DNA from: an uncultured Clostridia bacterium
GTDB taxonomy: Bacteria > Bacillota > Clostridia > Christensenellales > Borkfalkiaceae
Reading direction: 5' to 3'
Length of the DNA: 64,000 nt
Assembly: GCA_947175325.1 (NCBI GenBank)
Contig: CAMWME010000003.1
Coordinates: 1 to 64,000, forward strand
Shown: piece by piece, positions 33,835-42,950 of the stretch
How positions within the stretch are numbered: position 1 is the stretch's first letter
How the letters are laid out: each line of letters starts with the position of its first letter
Made by a program: the position numbers and the translations under genes
Notes under the pieces: model-generated
Told to the model about the DNA's origin: nothing
Seen by the model: the letters and a program-made list of their open reading frames with translations, nothing else
The model's database searches: none

Positions 33835-34596
33835 TTAATTTTCGGGGTCAAAGCCTAATGCGCTCATAAAAAACGGGATTTGCTGTTCCCATGATGCCTC
33901 ACAATGAGTACCGCCGGGCACAACGCGCGCCGTTACGTTTACGCCTTGCTCTATTAAATAGGCGCAAGTGTCCGCAAAAACTTTGCGCTGTTTGGGGTGG
34001 TTTTTAAACTCTTCACTGCCGTAGTCGGTGTAAAGAACGGTATCCTTGCCGAGCTTGCCTTCCTTTAAAAACGGCGGTATCTCTCCGTCCGCAACCCAAA
34101 GGCTCGGCGAAAGCGCCGCCCCGCGTGAAAAGTATTTATTATACTTTGCAAGGGCGAACAAGGTCATAAGCCCGCCCATCGAGCTGCCGCCTATCGCCGT
34201 GTGCTCGCGGTCGGGGTTGGTGGCAAAGTTTTCGTCAATGAACGGCTTAAACTTTTTAACAAGCCAGTCCATATACTTCTTGCCTTTCGCCTTAATCTTG
34301 CCGAACTCGTCGTCCTCAAAGCTTATGGGCGTGTATTCTTCAAGTCTGCCGTTGCCCTCTTGGTTGCACTCCACCGCCGCAATTATTATCTGCGTGTTGG
34401 TGTAATCCAAATAATCGGCAAGCCCCCAGCTTTTGCCGTAGGTCGCCTCGTTATCGTCAAAAAGATTGTGCCCGTCGAACATATACATAACGGGGTACTC
34501 CCCGTCCTCGTCGTAGTCCACGGGAAGGTAGATATAAGCCTTGCGCTCCTTTTTTTTAGTAAGCGAAGGTATTGTTATAGTCCAACTCTCAACCAT
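33835..34596 (-). CDS. Alpha/beta hydrolase, putative esterase (PF00756-type)
   Basis: 253 residues, no signal peptide. The N-terminus (KKERKAYIYLPVDYDEDGEYPVMYMFDGHNLFDD) is typical of the Fes/esterase D-type family. The nucleophile elbow is AIGGSSMGGLMTLFA, with Asp and the catalytic His in PGGTHCEASWEQQIP. The substrate could be an acylated sugar or siderophore; given the GH3 neighbour, deacetylation of plant polysaccharide fragments is possible (inference). It overlaps the upstream lipase gene by 8 nt. Confidence 0.85.
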   Translation of the reverse strand: MVESWTITIPSLTKKKERKAYIYLPVDYDEDGEYPVMYMFDGHNLFDDNEATYGKSWGLADYLDYTNTQIIIAAVECNQEGNGRLEEYTPISFEDDEFGKIKAKGKKYMDWLVKKFKPFIDENFATNPDREHTAIGGSSMGGLMTLFALAKYNKYFSRGAALSPSLWVADGEIPPFLKEGKLGKDTVLYTDYGSEEFKNHPKQRKVFADTCAYLIEQGVNVTARVVPGGTHCEASWEQQIPFFMSALGFDPEN

Positions 34597-35515
34597 TTAA
34601 TTCGTCCGTAATAAATTCTAAGATGTCGCTTTCAACTTGCTCTTTGCAGTAGTCGTTTAAAATCTCGTGGCGGCTGTCGTCGTAAAGGGTGATAGAAACG
34701 TCCTTAACGCCCGCCTTATGGAACTTGTTGCAAGCTTTTATAACGCCCTTGCCGTAATCGCCCACGGGGTCCATATCGCCCGCAACGAAGTACACGGGCA
34801 AATCCTTGGGTACGGCGTTAATAACCTTTTTGGAACAAGCTTGTTTAATTATAGAAAACAGAATATAGTATCCGTTGTTTGTAAAGTCGAAGCCGCACAA
34901 ATCGTCCTTTTCGTAATTGTCTACGTTGGCAGGGTCTTTTGAAAGCCAGTCGTTACCGGTGCGGTTGGGCTTGAACTTTTTATTGTACGAGCCGAAAGCA
35001 AGTTTTTTAATAAGCTTGCTTCTGTTGCGCCAACCGCAGAAAGCGGCGTTTAATTTTACCATAAACAGCGCAACGTTCAAAGTCGCATTCGATTTAAAGC
35101 CGCTGCCCATTATAATCGCGCCCTTGAATTCGCTGCCGTAAAGCGAGATATATTTGCGGCAGAAGAACGAACCCATACTGTGCCCCAAAACGAACCAAGG
35201 AAGTTCGCCCGTATCCTTTTGCACCGTAAGTTTAAGCTCGTGGATATCTTCAACCACGATTGAATAGTCGCGTTGGTCGTTGAAGTAGCCCAAATCCTCT
35301 TCGGACTTCACCGACTGCCCGTGCCCCAAATGGTCGTCTGCACATACGATAAAGCCGTTCTTATTTAAAAACTCTGCAAAGGGCGCGTATCTTTCGGCGT
35401 ACTCGCACATACCGTGGATAATCTGCACCACGGCTTTTGCCTCGCCCTCGGGCTTCCACAAGCACGCATGAATAGTGTTCTTCCCGTCTTTGGAAGGATA
35501 AAATATATCTTGCAT
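34589..35515 (-). CDS. Alpha/beta hydrolase, monoacylglycerol-lipase-like (S33 group)
   Basis: 308 residues. Oxyanion region VVQIIHGMCEYAERYAPFAEFL, the typical DDHLGHGQS segment, nucleophile elbow FVLGHSMGSFFCRKYI, Asp in VAGDMDPVGDYG and the catalytic His in DDSRHEILND. This is the pattern of bacterial lysophospholipase/monoacylglycerol lipases. Cytoplasmic. It starts 9 nt after the GH3 gene and overlaps the next esterase gene, so all belong to one operon. Confidence 0.88.
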   Translation of the reverse strand: MQDIFYPSKDGKNTIHACLWKPEGEAKAVVQIIHGMCEYAERYAPFAEFLNKNGFIVCADDHLGHGQSVKSEEDLGYFNDQRDYSIVVEDIHELKLTVQKDTGELPWFVLGHSMGSFFCRKYISLYGSEFKGAIIMGSGFKSNATLNVALFMVKLNAAFCGWRNRSKLIKKLAFGSYNKKFKPNRTGNDWLSKDPANVDNYEKDDLCGFDFTNNGYYILFSIIKQACSKKVINAVPKDLPVYFVAGDMDPVGDYGKGVIKACNKFHKAGVKDVSITLYDDSRHEILNDYCKEQVESDILEFITDELNG

Positions 35516-35524
35516 AATAACTCC

Positions 35525-37819
35525 TTATTTGTCTTTCTTTTTCTCGCCGCGGATAAGCTTGCCTATGCCCCTAAACGCTTTGCCGCCGAAAATATCAACG
35601 AGCCCGCTTGCGCGTCTGCTTCCGAACTTTGCAAACTGCGCCGCCGTCCTTAAAGTTACGTAGCGCATAGTGCCGTTTGCCGTGGGGTTGTTCTTAGTTA
35701 TAGCAAACGCTATTCGTGTGGCAAGCCGCCCAAGCGCCCCGCGGGAATTTTTAAGCTCGGAAAAGGGCGTCGTAAAGTCGGCGATGACCCGCCCCTTTTT
35801 ATTGCGGTGAATAACGTATTCCTTAGCGCACACGCTTTCGCTGTCTGCGGCGGGAACTTCTTCCACACCGTCAAGTTCTATTTCACTGCAAAGCCATAAA
35901 TCTTCCGAGGACGCGCCGATATAAATTTTATATGTGCCGCCGACGGTAACCCACTTGCCGCTACCCGTATCGAACGAACGGAACGAGTACTCGTCAAAAG
36001 GGATTTGAACCCTTGCTCCTTCGCCCGCCTTTAAAAAGACTTTTGCAAAGCCCTTTAACTGAAGCTTAGGCGAGTGCGCGTTTTCTGGGTATTCGATATA
36101 TAGCTGAGCCGCCTCCGCTCCGTCGAAATTGCCCTCGTTTTTGATAAAAAACGATAAAAAATCGGGCATTTTTGAAGATTTCAAATATCCGATTTGTGCA
36201 TCTGAATATCCGAATTGTGTATACGATAGTCCGAAACCGAACGGATACTTCGCGCCCGTAAGCCCGCGGTAACCCACGCGCATACCCTCTTTATATTCGC
36301 AAGCGTATGCGTTATCCGTAAAATATTTCGTGCTTGGTAAATCTTCAAGTTTATGCGGAAATGTCTCCGAAAGCTTCCCGGAAGGGCAAATTTCGCCGAA
36401 AATAAGCCTTTTTACGGCTTTTGCGCCCCCTTGACCGTTCAAGCCCGCAAGCAAAAGCGCGTGTAAGCCCTCGTCCCAGTCGGTTTCAACCGCGCCCCCG
36501 CACGATAAAACCGCAACGATTTTTTTGCCGGTACTCTTTAAAGCGGATAAAAGTTCAATCTGATTTTCCGCAAGACGAATATTTTCACGGTCAACGCCCT
36601 CCGCCTCGCCCGCGGAAATACCCACGGCGCAAATAATAATATCGGCGTTTTGTGCAAGTTTTAACGCTTTTTTAATAAGATTTTTGCTCTTTTTGCCCTT
36701 TTGGTTGTAGCCGCGCTCAAACCCGACGAAGTTTTCTTCGTTTTCAAAGCACTGCAAAAGCGTCGCAACTTGCGTCGGATTTACCTTGGACGAGCCGCCG
36801 CCTTGCACCGCGTTTTGCGCTATATCGCCTATAAGCGCATATTTTTCGCTTTTATTTAACGGCAATACGCCGTCGTTTTTCAATAATACGGCGCACTCCT
36901 CCGCGCACCTCTCTGCAAAGGCGGCGTTCTTTTCAAAGTCGCACTCAGCAACAATTTTCGTACCGTTAAGCTTGTCCGAAAGGTTAATTATTCTTTCGGC
37001 GCAGAGGTCAAGCTCGTCTTTCGTAAGCTCGCCCAATTTGATTGAGTCCAAAAGCTCCTTTTCGGAAAATTTGCAAAGCGGCATTTCCAAGTCCGCGCCC
37101 GCCTTAACTGCGTCAACGCGGTTATATGTTCCGCCCCAATCGGAAATTACTATGCCGTCGTGCCCCCACTCTCCGCGGAGTACTTCGGATAAAAGCCACT
37201 TGTTTTCGTTACAATAAACTCCGTTAAGGCGGTTATAAGCCGTCATCACAGCGGCGGGCTTTGCACCCTTTACCGCGATTTCAAAGGGCGTAAGATAGAT
37301 TTCACGCAAGGTGCGCGCGTCCACAGCCGAGTCGTACACCGTGCGCCCCAGCTCTTTATTGTTGGCGGCAAAGTGCTTTACGCACGCGCCCACGCCGTTT
37401 GACTGCACACCAGAAATATATTCGCGACCCATAACACCGCTTAGATAGGGATCCTCGGAAAAGTACTCGAAGTTTCTTCCGTTTAAGGGGTTTCTTTTGA
37501 TATTGATTGCGGGGGCCAAAAGAATATTAACGCCGAAGTGCGCCGCCTCCGCGCCCAAGGCAACGCCCACGCCGTTAACGAGCTCGGTATTAAACGAGCA
37601 AGCAAGCGCGGAGTGCGCGGGAAAGCAAGTTGAAGCCTTGGAGGCGTTTAGCCCCATACTGTCGGTTTTGCCGTCTTGCACTCTAAGCCCCGACGGCCCG
37701 TCAGAGAAGGTTATACTTTCTATCCCCGCCTCTTTATAATCTTGGGTTTGCCAGAACGATTTGCCCGAAAGAAGTCGGGCTTTTTCAGATAAACTTAACT
37801 TTTGAATTTTGCCGTTCAT
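35525..37819 (-). CDS. Glycoside hydrolase family 3 (beta-glucosidase-type)
   Basis: 764 residues without signal peptide, so intracellular. The N-terminal GH3 barrel has VKHFAANNKE and the nucleophile in GIVISDWGGTYNRVDAVKAGADLEMP. The GH3 C-terminal sandwich follows (ALIGDIAQNAVQGGGSSKVNP), then a fibronectin III-like domain (FFIKNEGNFDGAEAAQLYIEYP). About 110 extra C-terminal residues end in a basic tail. Likely splits beta-linked disaccharides taken up by the cell; exact sugar specificity unknown. First gene of a four- or five-gene run. A strong promoter (37831-37859) puts the start point about 5 nt from the ATG. Confidence 0.93.
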   Translation of the reverse strand: MNGKIQKLSLSEKARLLSGKSFWQTQDYKEAGIESITFSDGPSGLRVQDGKTDSMGLNASKASTCFPAHSALACSFNTELVNGVGVALGAEAAHFGVNILLAPAINIKRNPLNGRNFEYFSEDPYLSGVMGREYISGVQSNGVGACVKHFAANNKELGRTVYDSAVDARTLREIYLTPFEIAVKGAKPAAVMTAYNRLNGVYCNENKWLLSEVLRGEWGHDGIVISDWGGTYNRVDAVKAGADLEMPLCKFSEKELLDSIKLGELTKDELDLCAERIINLSDKLNGTKIVAECDFEKNAAFAERCAEECAVLLKNDGVLPLNKSEKYALIGDIAQNAVQGGGSSKVNPTQVATLLQCFENEENFVGFERGYNQKGKKSKNLIKKALKLAQNADIIICAVGISAGEAEGVDRENIRLAENQIELLSALKSTGKKIVAVLSCGGAVETDWDEGLHALLLAGLNGQGGAKAVKRLIFGEICPSGKLSETFPHKLEDLPSTKYFTDNAYACEYKEGMRVGYRGLTGAKYPFGFGLSYTQFGYSDAQIGYLKSSKMPDFLSFFIKNEGNFDGAEAAQLYIEYPENAHSPKLQLKGFAKVFLKAGEGARVQIPFDEYSFRSFDTGSGKWVTVGGTYKIYIGASSEDLWLCSEIELDGVEEVPAADSESVCAKEYVIHRNKKGRVIADFTTPFSELKNSRGALGRLATRIAFAITKNNPTANGTMRYVTLRTAAQFAKFGSRRASGLVDIFGGKAFRGIGKLIRGEKKKDK

Positions 37820-37830
37820 AAACGATTTCG

Positions 37831-37859
37831 ATTATATCACGATTTAACTTAATTTTCAA
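37831..37859 (-). promoter_or_regulatory. GH3 operon promoter with a near-leaderless start
   Basis: On the minus strand TTGAAA (37859-37854), 17-nt spacer, TATAAT (37836-37831). The ATG lies 11 nt after the -10 box, with no Shine-Dalgarno between. Confidence 0.7.
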
Positions 37860-37862
37860 CGA

Positions 37863-38624
37863 TTATAAGGTTTTTGCACACTGCAAAGCGTAGTCGATTA
37901 GATGATGCCCTACTTCGGCTTTGGTGAAGTTGCGGGTATCGTAAGTTTCGCCGCTTAAATCGTCCCCGCAGTATAAAATCTGCCCGAACTTAACGCCTAA
38001 AAACTTAGATACGGCTATCATTGCCGAACACTCCATTTCAACGGTTACGCAGCCTTGCGAGCAGCGAAGCGCGATTTTATCCTCCGTTTCGCGGTAGAAC
38101 GCGTCGGTAGTCCAAGTTTTGCCCGTTTTATGGGGCAAGCCGAGCTTCGTTAAAGTGTTTTCAATATGCTTGACCACTTCCCCGTCCGCCTCTATTTCGT
38201 ACGAAGGGGGCGCGTAGTGATAGCTTGCGCCTTCGTCGCGGACTGCACGGTTAGGAACGATAAGCGCACCGAGGGGGTTGGGCGTAAGCGTACCCGCCGA
38301 ACCGCACGCAATTATCTTTTTAACGCCGCCGGCATACAGCTCGTGAATTTGCCCGGACGCACCCGCCGAGCCTAAAAATCCGCAGATAAGCGCAATTTTA
38401 ACTCCGTCCAAATCAACCTCGTAAATGGGAAGGTAGACCGTGCAAGAGTGCATTTCGGAAATTTGGGTCGCGCCGTATTTTTCGGCAACGTCTTCCACGC
38501 TTGATTTAGAAAAGGCAATAACGCACCGTTCGGGTAAGTTTTTGGGTACGCTGTTATAGTGCTGCGGGAGAGCCTTGCCCTCTTTTTCGTCAAACTCAAG
38601 TAGCGGAATTTCTTTGCGTTCCAT
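37863..38624 (-). CDS. Nucleoside phosphorylase (uridine phosphorylase-like)
   Basis: 253 residues from the ATG at 38624 (GGAGA 5 nt upstream; a start at 38660 has none). A PNP/UDP-family fold: KKIIACGSAGTLTP contains the phosphate-binding glycine loop, and VTVEMECSAMIAVSKFLG is the nucleoside/ribose-binding segment resembling uridine phosphorylases. YHYAPPSYEIEAD is also typical. Catalyses reversible phosphorolysis of nucleosides for salvage; the base preference cannot be set. It is separate from the GH3 operon, which has its own promoter. Confidence 0.86.
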   Translation of the reverse strand: MERKEIPLLEFDEKEGKALPQHYNSVPKNLPERCVIAFSKSSVEDVAEKYGATQISEMHSCTVYLPIYEVDLDGVKIALICGFLGSAGASGQIHELYAGGVKKIIACGSAGTLTPNPLGALIVPNRAVRDEGASYHYAPPSYEIEADGEVVKHIENTLTKLGLPHKTGKTWTTDAFYRETEDKIALRCSQGCVTVEMECSAMIAVSKFLGVKFGQILYCGDDLSGETYDTRNFTKAEVGHHLIDYALQCAKTL

Positions 38625-38688
38625 AATTTTCTCCGTAAGTATTTTCAATAATCTTACCATAACCGAAACGAAAATGCAACAGAATGCA

Positions 38689-38722
38689 AAAGCGCGGACT
38701 TTGATAGTCCGCGCTTTTATTT
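38689..38722. terminator. Terminator after the DUF378 gene
   Basis: AGCGCGGACT / AGTCCGCGCT stem with TTGAT loop and A/T tracts on both sides. Confidence 0.9.
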
Positions 38723-38726
38723 TTAA

Positions 38727-38993
38727 TTAGTGATTGGATTCTACGACTTCTTTTCTCTTTTCTCTTTCTTCCTCACCTCTCATTGCAAGGCGCAAGCCGT
38801 GCCCCGAGATGATGGGGGAAATGATAAGCCAAACCGCCGCGAGGGTGATTACCACGTATACGATAATCGAACCGACCGAACGGGGTCCTTGGAAAATCCA
38901 GCTTACAAGGTTGAAATCGAAGATTCCGTAAAGTCCCCAGTTTACCGCACCAAGTAGTACGAGTACGTAAGAAATAATATTTGCAATTACCAT
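38727..38993 (-). CDS. DUF378 small membrane protein
   Basis: 88 residues with two membrane helices (about 2-25 and 38-62). The DUF378 signature is clear: VLVLLGAVNWGLYGIFDFNLV. The C-terminus is charged (RGEEEREKRKEVVESN). Function is unknown in all bacteria that carry it. Located 44 nt after the sugar-transferase-like gene, with its own terminator. Confidence 0.9.
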   Translation of the reverse strand: MVIANIISYVLVLLGAVNWGLYGIFDFNLVSWIFQGPRSVGSIIVYVVITLAAVWLIISPIISGHGLRLAMRGEEEREKRKEVVESNH

Positions 38994-39037
38994 TTTACTC
39001 TCCTTAAAAGTAGTATGTACGATAATTGCACCGTTAT

Positions 39038-39766
39038 TCAGTTATATCTGTGATTTTTCGCATCCGTTCGCATTTCGTCGTTTTTGAGGGCTTCCTCGGC
39101 GTATCGTTGGGCGTTAAGTAAATCCGTTTGGGTGATAGCGCCGCGCTTTAAAAGCACCTCTCCGTAAGAAAGTTCAGCCGTTTCGCCGAGATAGCTTTTG
39201 CCGTCCCCGCGGATAGAAAGAACGACGCTTTTAATAACGATAAAGATATCGGTGAAAAGCTCTCTTTTTTTGCAGTAGCGCGCGTCTAAATCGAACGCTT
39301 CCTCGTAGGTTAAGCCCTCGTGCCCGCGCAAAACGAGGTGGTTTGCAAGCCCGGGGCGAGTGCCGAAGCGTTCCATACGGTTATCGTCCAAAAGCGCACC
39401 GTCCGAAAGCTTTAACGGCGCGATGCCGACGAAGCTTAATCTGCCGCACAAAATATCAAGTAGCCTTGGTAAATATTTTATCCCGCTCTGCACGCCCGCA
39501 AAGGATTTGAGATAAATTATCTTGCCCTTTGCGCCGAGACACGGCGTTTCTTCGAACGCGTAGCCCGCATGCTTTTTGGAAATTATTACGCCCGCAAGAA
39601 GGACGGGCGAACAGATAACCGTTGAAAGAAGGGCGAAAATGAAGTCAAGAACGTACTTGAAAAACAGTCTGTAATTAAGCTCGATTATAACTATTGCAAC
39701 GACCGCTATGACGATACCGAAAACGGCGTGCCCCGCGGGGGTCTTTAAAAATTCTTCAAGACTCAT
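39038..39766 (-). CDS. Sugar-transferase-like membrane protein with altered active site
   Basis: 242 residues. One N-terminal membrane helix (about 14-32), then a re-entrant-type segment LDFIFALLSTVICSPVLL, as in monotopic phosphoglycosyl transferases (PglC/WbaP group). Family landmarks include LPRLLDILCGRLSFVGIAPL, RPGLANHLVLRG and DARYCKKRELFTDIFIVIKSV. The catalytic Asp-Glu pair expected in the S/T-x-L-D-E-L-P motif is replaced (SGIKYLPRL), and the usual KR before the re-entrant helix reads KY. So it is either a degenerate, non-catalytic relative or a divergent enzyme. It overlaps engB by 11 nt. No other polysaccharide genes are nearby. Confidence 0.72.
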   Translation of the reverse strand: MSLEEFLKTPAGHAVFGIVIAVVAIVIIELNYRLFFKYVLDFIFALLSTVICSPVLLAGVIISKKHAGYAFEETPCLGAKGKIIYLKSFAGVQSGIKYLPRLLDILCGRLSFVGIAPLKLSDGALLDDNRMERFGTRPGLANHLVLRGHEGLTYEEAFDLDARYCKKRELFTDIFIVIKSVVLSIRGDGKSYLGETAELSYGEVLLKRGAITQTDLLNAQRYAEEALKNDEMRTDAKNHRYN

Positions 39767-40358
39767 CTTCTTCTCCGTGCCGTAAAATTCCCTCTATTTT
39801 TTCTAAGACTTGTTCAAGCCCTTGCCGCGTTTCTGCGGAGGCGGCAATGACGTTGCCCTTGCCGCACTTGTACACTGCGGCTATGTTGGTAATACCTTTA
39901 TCCGCTTGTGCGCGCGAAAGCTTATCCGCCTTGGTTGCAATTACGGTGAAAGGCACTACGTGATAATATAGGTACTCCACCATTTGCCTATCGTCGGCGG
40001 TGGGGTCGTGACGGATATCTGCAAGCGAAAAGACGTGGGCTATGCTTTCTTTATCCGCAAAGAAATCGTCGAGTAGCTTTGCCCATTTCAGCTTTTCCGC
40101 CTTGGATACCCTTGCAAAGCCGTAGCCGGGTAAGTCGGCAAGGATAAACTCGCCGAAGTCAAAATAGTTCACGAGCCGCGTCCGCCCAGGCTCTTTTGAA
40201 ACCTTGGCAAGCTTTTTGCGGTTTGCAAGCATATTTATAAAGCTGGATTTGCCCACGTTTGACTTGCCGCACACGGCGATTATTGGTTTATCCGACTTTA
40301 TAAACTGCTCTTTTTTAGCCGCACTCGTGATAAATTCCGCATTAGTAATTTTAAGCAT
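39756..40358 (-). CDS. engB: Ribosome biogenesis GTPase EngB (YsxC/YihA)
   Basis: GTPase needed for 50S subunit assembly. 200 residues, normal length. G1 is CGKSNVGKSSFINML, G3 ADLPGYGFA and G4 ATKADKLS, in canonical spacing. It begins 1 nt after lon, matching the conserved lon-engB order in Bacillota. It overlaps the sugar-transferase-like gene downstream. Confidence 0.96.
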   Translation of the reverse strand: MLKITNAEFITSAAKKEQFIKSDKPIIAVCGKSNVGKSSFINMLANRKKLAKVSKEPGRTRLVNYFDFGEFILADLPGYGFARVSKAEKLKWAKLLDDFFADKESIAHVFSLADIRHDPTADDRQMVEYLYYHVVPFTVIATKADKLSRAQADKGITNIAAVYKCGKGNVIAASAETRQGLEQVLEKIEGILRHGEEDES

Positions 40359-40359
40359 T

Positions 40360-42669
40360 TTACAGTCCTATAATGGAGTTTTGGAATACCTCGCTTATAT
40401 CGGTAACCGGTATGAAGTTCAGCTTTTCACGGATATTTTCGGGGATTTCTTCCAAGTCCTTTTGGTTATCGGCGGGAATGATTATATCCTTTACGCCTAT
40501 GCGGTACGCCGCAAGCGCCTTTTCCTTTAAGCCGCCTATGGGCAATACCTTGCCGCGCAAGGTGATTTCACCCGTCATTGCAACCGACTTTTTAACGGGC
40601 TTTTTCGTGAACGCCGAAAGGATTGCCGTTGCCATTGTTATGCCCGCGCTGGGGCCGTCCTTGGGGGTTGCGCCCTCGGGTACGTGCACGTGAATATCGG
40701 TATTTTCGAAAACGGTATTTTCCAAGCCGTAGCTTGCGCTGTTGGAGCGGATATAGCTTATAGCCGCCCTTGCGCTCTCCTTCATTACGTCGCCCAGCTT
40801 GCCGGTAAGGAGAATATCGCCCTTGCCTTGCATAGCCGAAACTTCAATGGTGAGCGTGGTGCCGCCTACCGCAGTCCAAGCAAGCCCCGTAGCCGCACCT
40901 ACCTCGTCTTGTCCGAGGCTCTTGTCCTCTTCGTAGCGTCTTGCGCCGAGGAAGTCTTCTAAGTTTTCCTTAGTTACGGTAACCTTTTCTTCGTTGCCGT
41001 CAGCGTACCTTACGGCGGCTTTACGGCAAACTGCGTCTATCTTGCGCTCCAAATTTCGAACGCCCGCCTCCATGGTGTAGCCCGATATTATCGCGTTTAA
41101 CGCGCCGTCGTCAAAAGTAATCTGCCCCTCTTTGAGCCCGTTTGCCGCACTCTTTTTGGGGATTAGATACCTTTTTGCTATCTCGCATTTTTCCTCTTGA
41201 GTGTAGCCCGTAAGCTCGATGAGTTCCATTCTGTCCAAAAGCGGGCGGGGAATTCCGTCAAGCCCGTTTGCGGTGGTTATGAAAAGCACCTTGCTTAAAT
41301 CGTAGGGTACTTCGATATACCTATCGCGGAAGGTCGAGTTTTGCGCGGGGTCCAAAACCTCTAAAAGCGCGCTTGCGGGGTCGCCGCGCATATCCGAGGA
41401 TAGCTTGTCTATCTCGTCAAGAAGGAATACGGGGTTGGTTGATTCGGCTTGTTTTATGCCGTTGATTATTCTGCCGGGCATCGAGCCTATATAGGTCTTT
41501 CTGTGACCGCGAATTTCGGACTCGTCCTTGACGCCGCCGAGGCTCATTCTTACGAACTTTCTGCCGAGGGCACGGGCGATTGAAGTTGCAATCGAGGTTT
41601 TGCCCACTCCCGGAGGGCCAACGAGGCACAGGATGGGTGCGTTGAGTCCGTCGGTTAATTTTAATACGGCAAGGTACTCGGTTATTCTTTCCTTGATTTT
41701 TTCAAGCCCGTAGTGGTCGTCGTTTAAAATTTTAACAGCGTCGGCTAAGCTTTCGGTGTCCGTCGTCTTTTCCTTCCAAGGCAAATCCAAAAGCCAGTCG
41801 ATATAGTTTCTTAATACGTTGTACTCGGGCGAGGAGGTCTGCATCTTGTCCATTCGGGAAAGCTCTTTTAAAGCCTTCTCCTCGACCTCTTGGGGCATGC
41901 CCTTTTCCTTTATGCGCTTTTCAAGCTCCTCTTTTTCCTCTTCGTCGTCGCCGAGCTCGGTGTGAATGGCTTTGAGCTGTTCGCGAAGGTAGTACTCCCT
42001 TTGGTTCTTTTCTATGTTCTGGCGAACCATAGAGTTTATCTTGCGCTCTAACTTGGAAATTTCAAGCTCCTCGTTGAGAATTTTATCAATGGTGCGGAGT
42101 CTGTCGATTACGCGCTCGCACTCCAAAATCTGCTGCTTTGTTTCAAGCTTGATATTGAGGCTATTCGCGGCGATATTGACGAACTCGTCGGGGTCGCCGC
42201 ATCTGTCGAGGGCGGAAATGGTGTCCTTGGGAATGCGGGAGTCTGCCATAGAAATATCGCGCATAACGTTTTTAGCCGTGCGGAAATAAGCCTCTTCCAA
42301 CGCTTCCTCGCCGTGAACGGGCTTTATCTCGTCCACCTCCGCAGTGAAGGCGCCGTCCTTTAAATCAATGACGCGCACCGCCGCGCGGTAAAGACCTTGC
42401 ACGGTTATTCTTATGGTGTTTGCGGGAAGGCGTGTTACTTGTTTAAGCTGAACGACCGTACCCACCGCGTACATATCATCGAAAGAAACTTCGGTGAGTT
42501 CGGGATTTTTCTGCGCGCAAAGAAAGAGGCGCGAATCGCCTTCCGTCGCCTTTTTTACCGCCGTGAGGGAAATTATTCTGCCCACGTCGAAGCTTATAGT
42601 CGTATCGGGGAAAATTACTCTGCCGCGTACGGGTACTACGGGCAGAATTTCGGTTTTACTTCTTGACAT
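40360..42669 (-). CDS. lon: Lon protease (LonA)
   Basis: ATP-dependent serine protease degrading misfolded and regulatory proteins. About 769 residues from the ATG at 42669. An in-frame GTG 15 nt earlier lies inside the ribosome binding site GAGGAGG and is rejected. Domains: N-terminal substrate-binding (1-200), coiled coil, AAA+ with LVGPPGVGKTSIA and LLDEIDKLS, and the protease domain with catalytic Ser in KDGPSAGITMATA and Lys in GLKEKALAAYR. The 5' region (42681-42872) is the structured leader shared with pyrG. Part of the tig-clpP-clpX-lon-engB neighbourhood. Confidence 0.97.
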   Translation of the reverse strand: MSRSKTEILPVVPVRGRVIFPDTTISFDVGRIISLTAVKKATEGDSRLFLCAQKNPELTEVSFDDMYAVGTVVQLKQVTRLPANTIRITVQGLYRAAVRVIDLKDGAFTAEVDEIKPVHGEEALEEAYFRTAKNVMRDISMADSRIPKDTISALDRCGDPDEFVNIAANSLNIKLETKQQILECERVIDRLRTIDKILNEELEISKLERKINSMVRQNIEKNQREYYLREQLKAIHTELGDDEEEKEELEKRIKEKGMPQEVEEKALKELSRMDKMQTSSPEYNVLRNYIDWLLDLPWKEKTTDTESLADAVKILNDDHYGLEKIKERITEYLAVLKLTDGLNAPILCLVGPPGVGKTSIATSIARALGRKFVRMSLGGVKDESEIRGHRKTYIGSMPGRIINGIKQAESTNPVFLLDEIDKLSSDMRGDPASALLEVLDPAQNSTFRDRYIEVPYDLSKVLFITTANGLDGIPRPLLDRMELIELTGYTQEEKCEIAKRYLIPKKSAANGLKEGQITFDDGALNAIISGYTMEAGVRNLERKIDAVCRKAAVRYADGNEEKVTVTKENLEDFLGARRYEEDKSLGQDEVGAATGLAWTAVGGTTLTIEVSAMQGKGDILLTGKLGDVMKESARAAISYIRSNSASYGLENTVFENTDIHVHVPEGATPKDGPSAGITMATAILSAFTKKPVKKSVAMTGEITLRGKVLPIGGLKEKALAAYRIGVKDIIIPADNQKDLEEIPENIREKLNFIPVTDISEVFQNSIIGL

Positions 42670-42680
42670 AAATAGCCTCC

Positions 42681-42872
42681 TCACAAAAACTTCATTCTAT
42701 TCTGCGAATAAAGTTTTTCGTGATTTTTAGGGGCTTCTCGCCCCTCGTGCCGCAATCTCTAAGGGCACACAAGTATATAATTGCGGCACTTCACCCGCGC
42801 TGAGGCGAAAGCGTTCGCAAATTGAGTGCGGCGGCAAAAAGCGTGGTTTTTGCCGCCGCCGTTTATTATTTT
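42681..42872 (-). promoter_or_regulatory. Structured leader element, copy B (lon 5' region)
   Basis: About 192 nt matching 7991-8178. Stems, in plus-strand terms: TCACAAAAACTT with AAGTTTTTCGTGA (one bulged C); GGGGC/GCCCC around TTCTC; GTGCCGCAAT (42747-42756) with ATTGCGGCAC (42780-42789); GCGAA/TTCGC; and a long GGCGGCAAAAA / TTTTTGCCGCC stem around GCGTGG. Loops are conserved with copy A while stem pairs change together. It ends at the lon Shine-Dalgarno. Confidence 0.7.
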
Positions 42873-42892
42873 AAAACCTCTTAATATCGTGT

Positions 42893-42921
42893 GCGCGGGC
42901 AAAATTCAATTTTGCCCGCGC
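42893..42921. terminator. Long perfect hairpin between clpX and the lon leader
   Basis: GCGCGGGCAAAATT / AATTTTGCCCGCGC with a single central base, 30 nt after the clpX stop on the minus strand. There is no T-tract, so intrinsic termination is uncertain. It may instead be part of the lon regulatory region or protect the clpX mRNA 3' end. Confidence 0.5.
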
Positions 42922-42950
42922 CGTTAATTTCTATAAAAGTCCGCTTTAAT

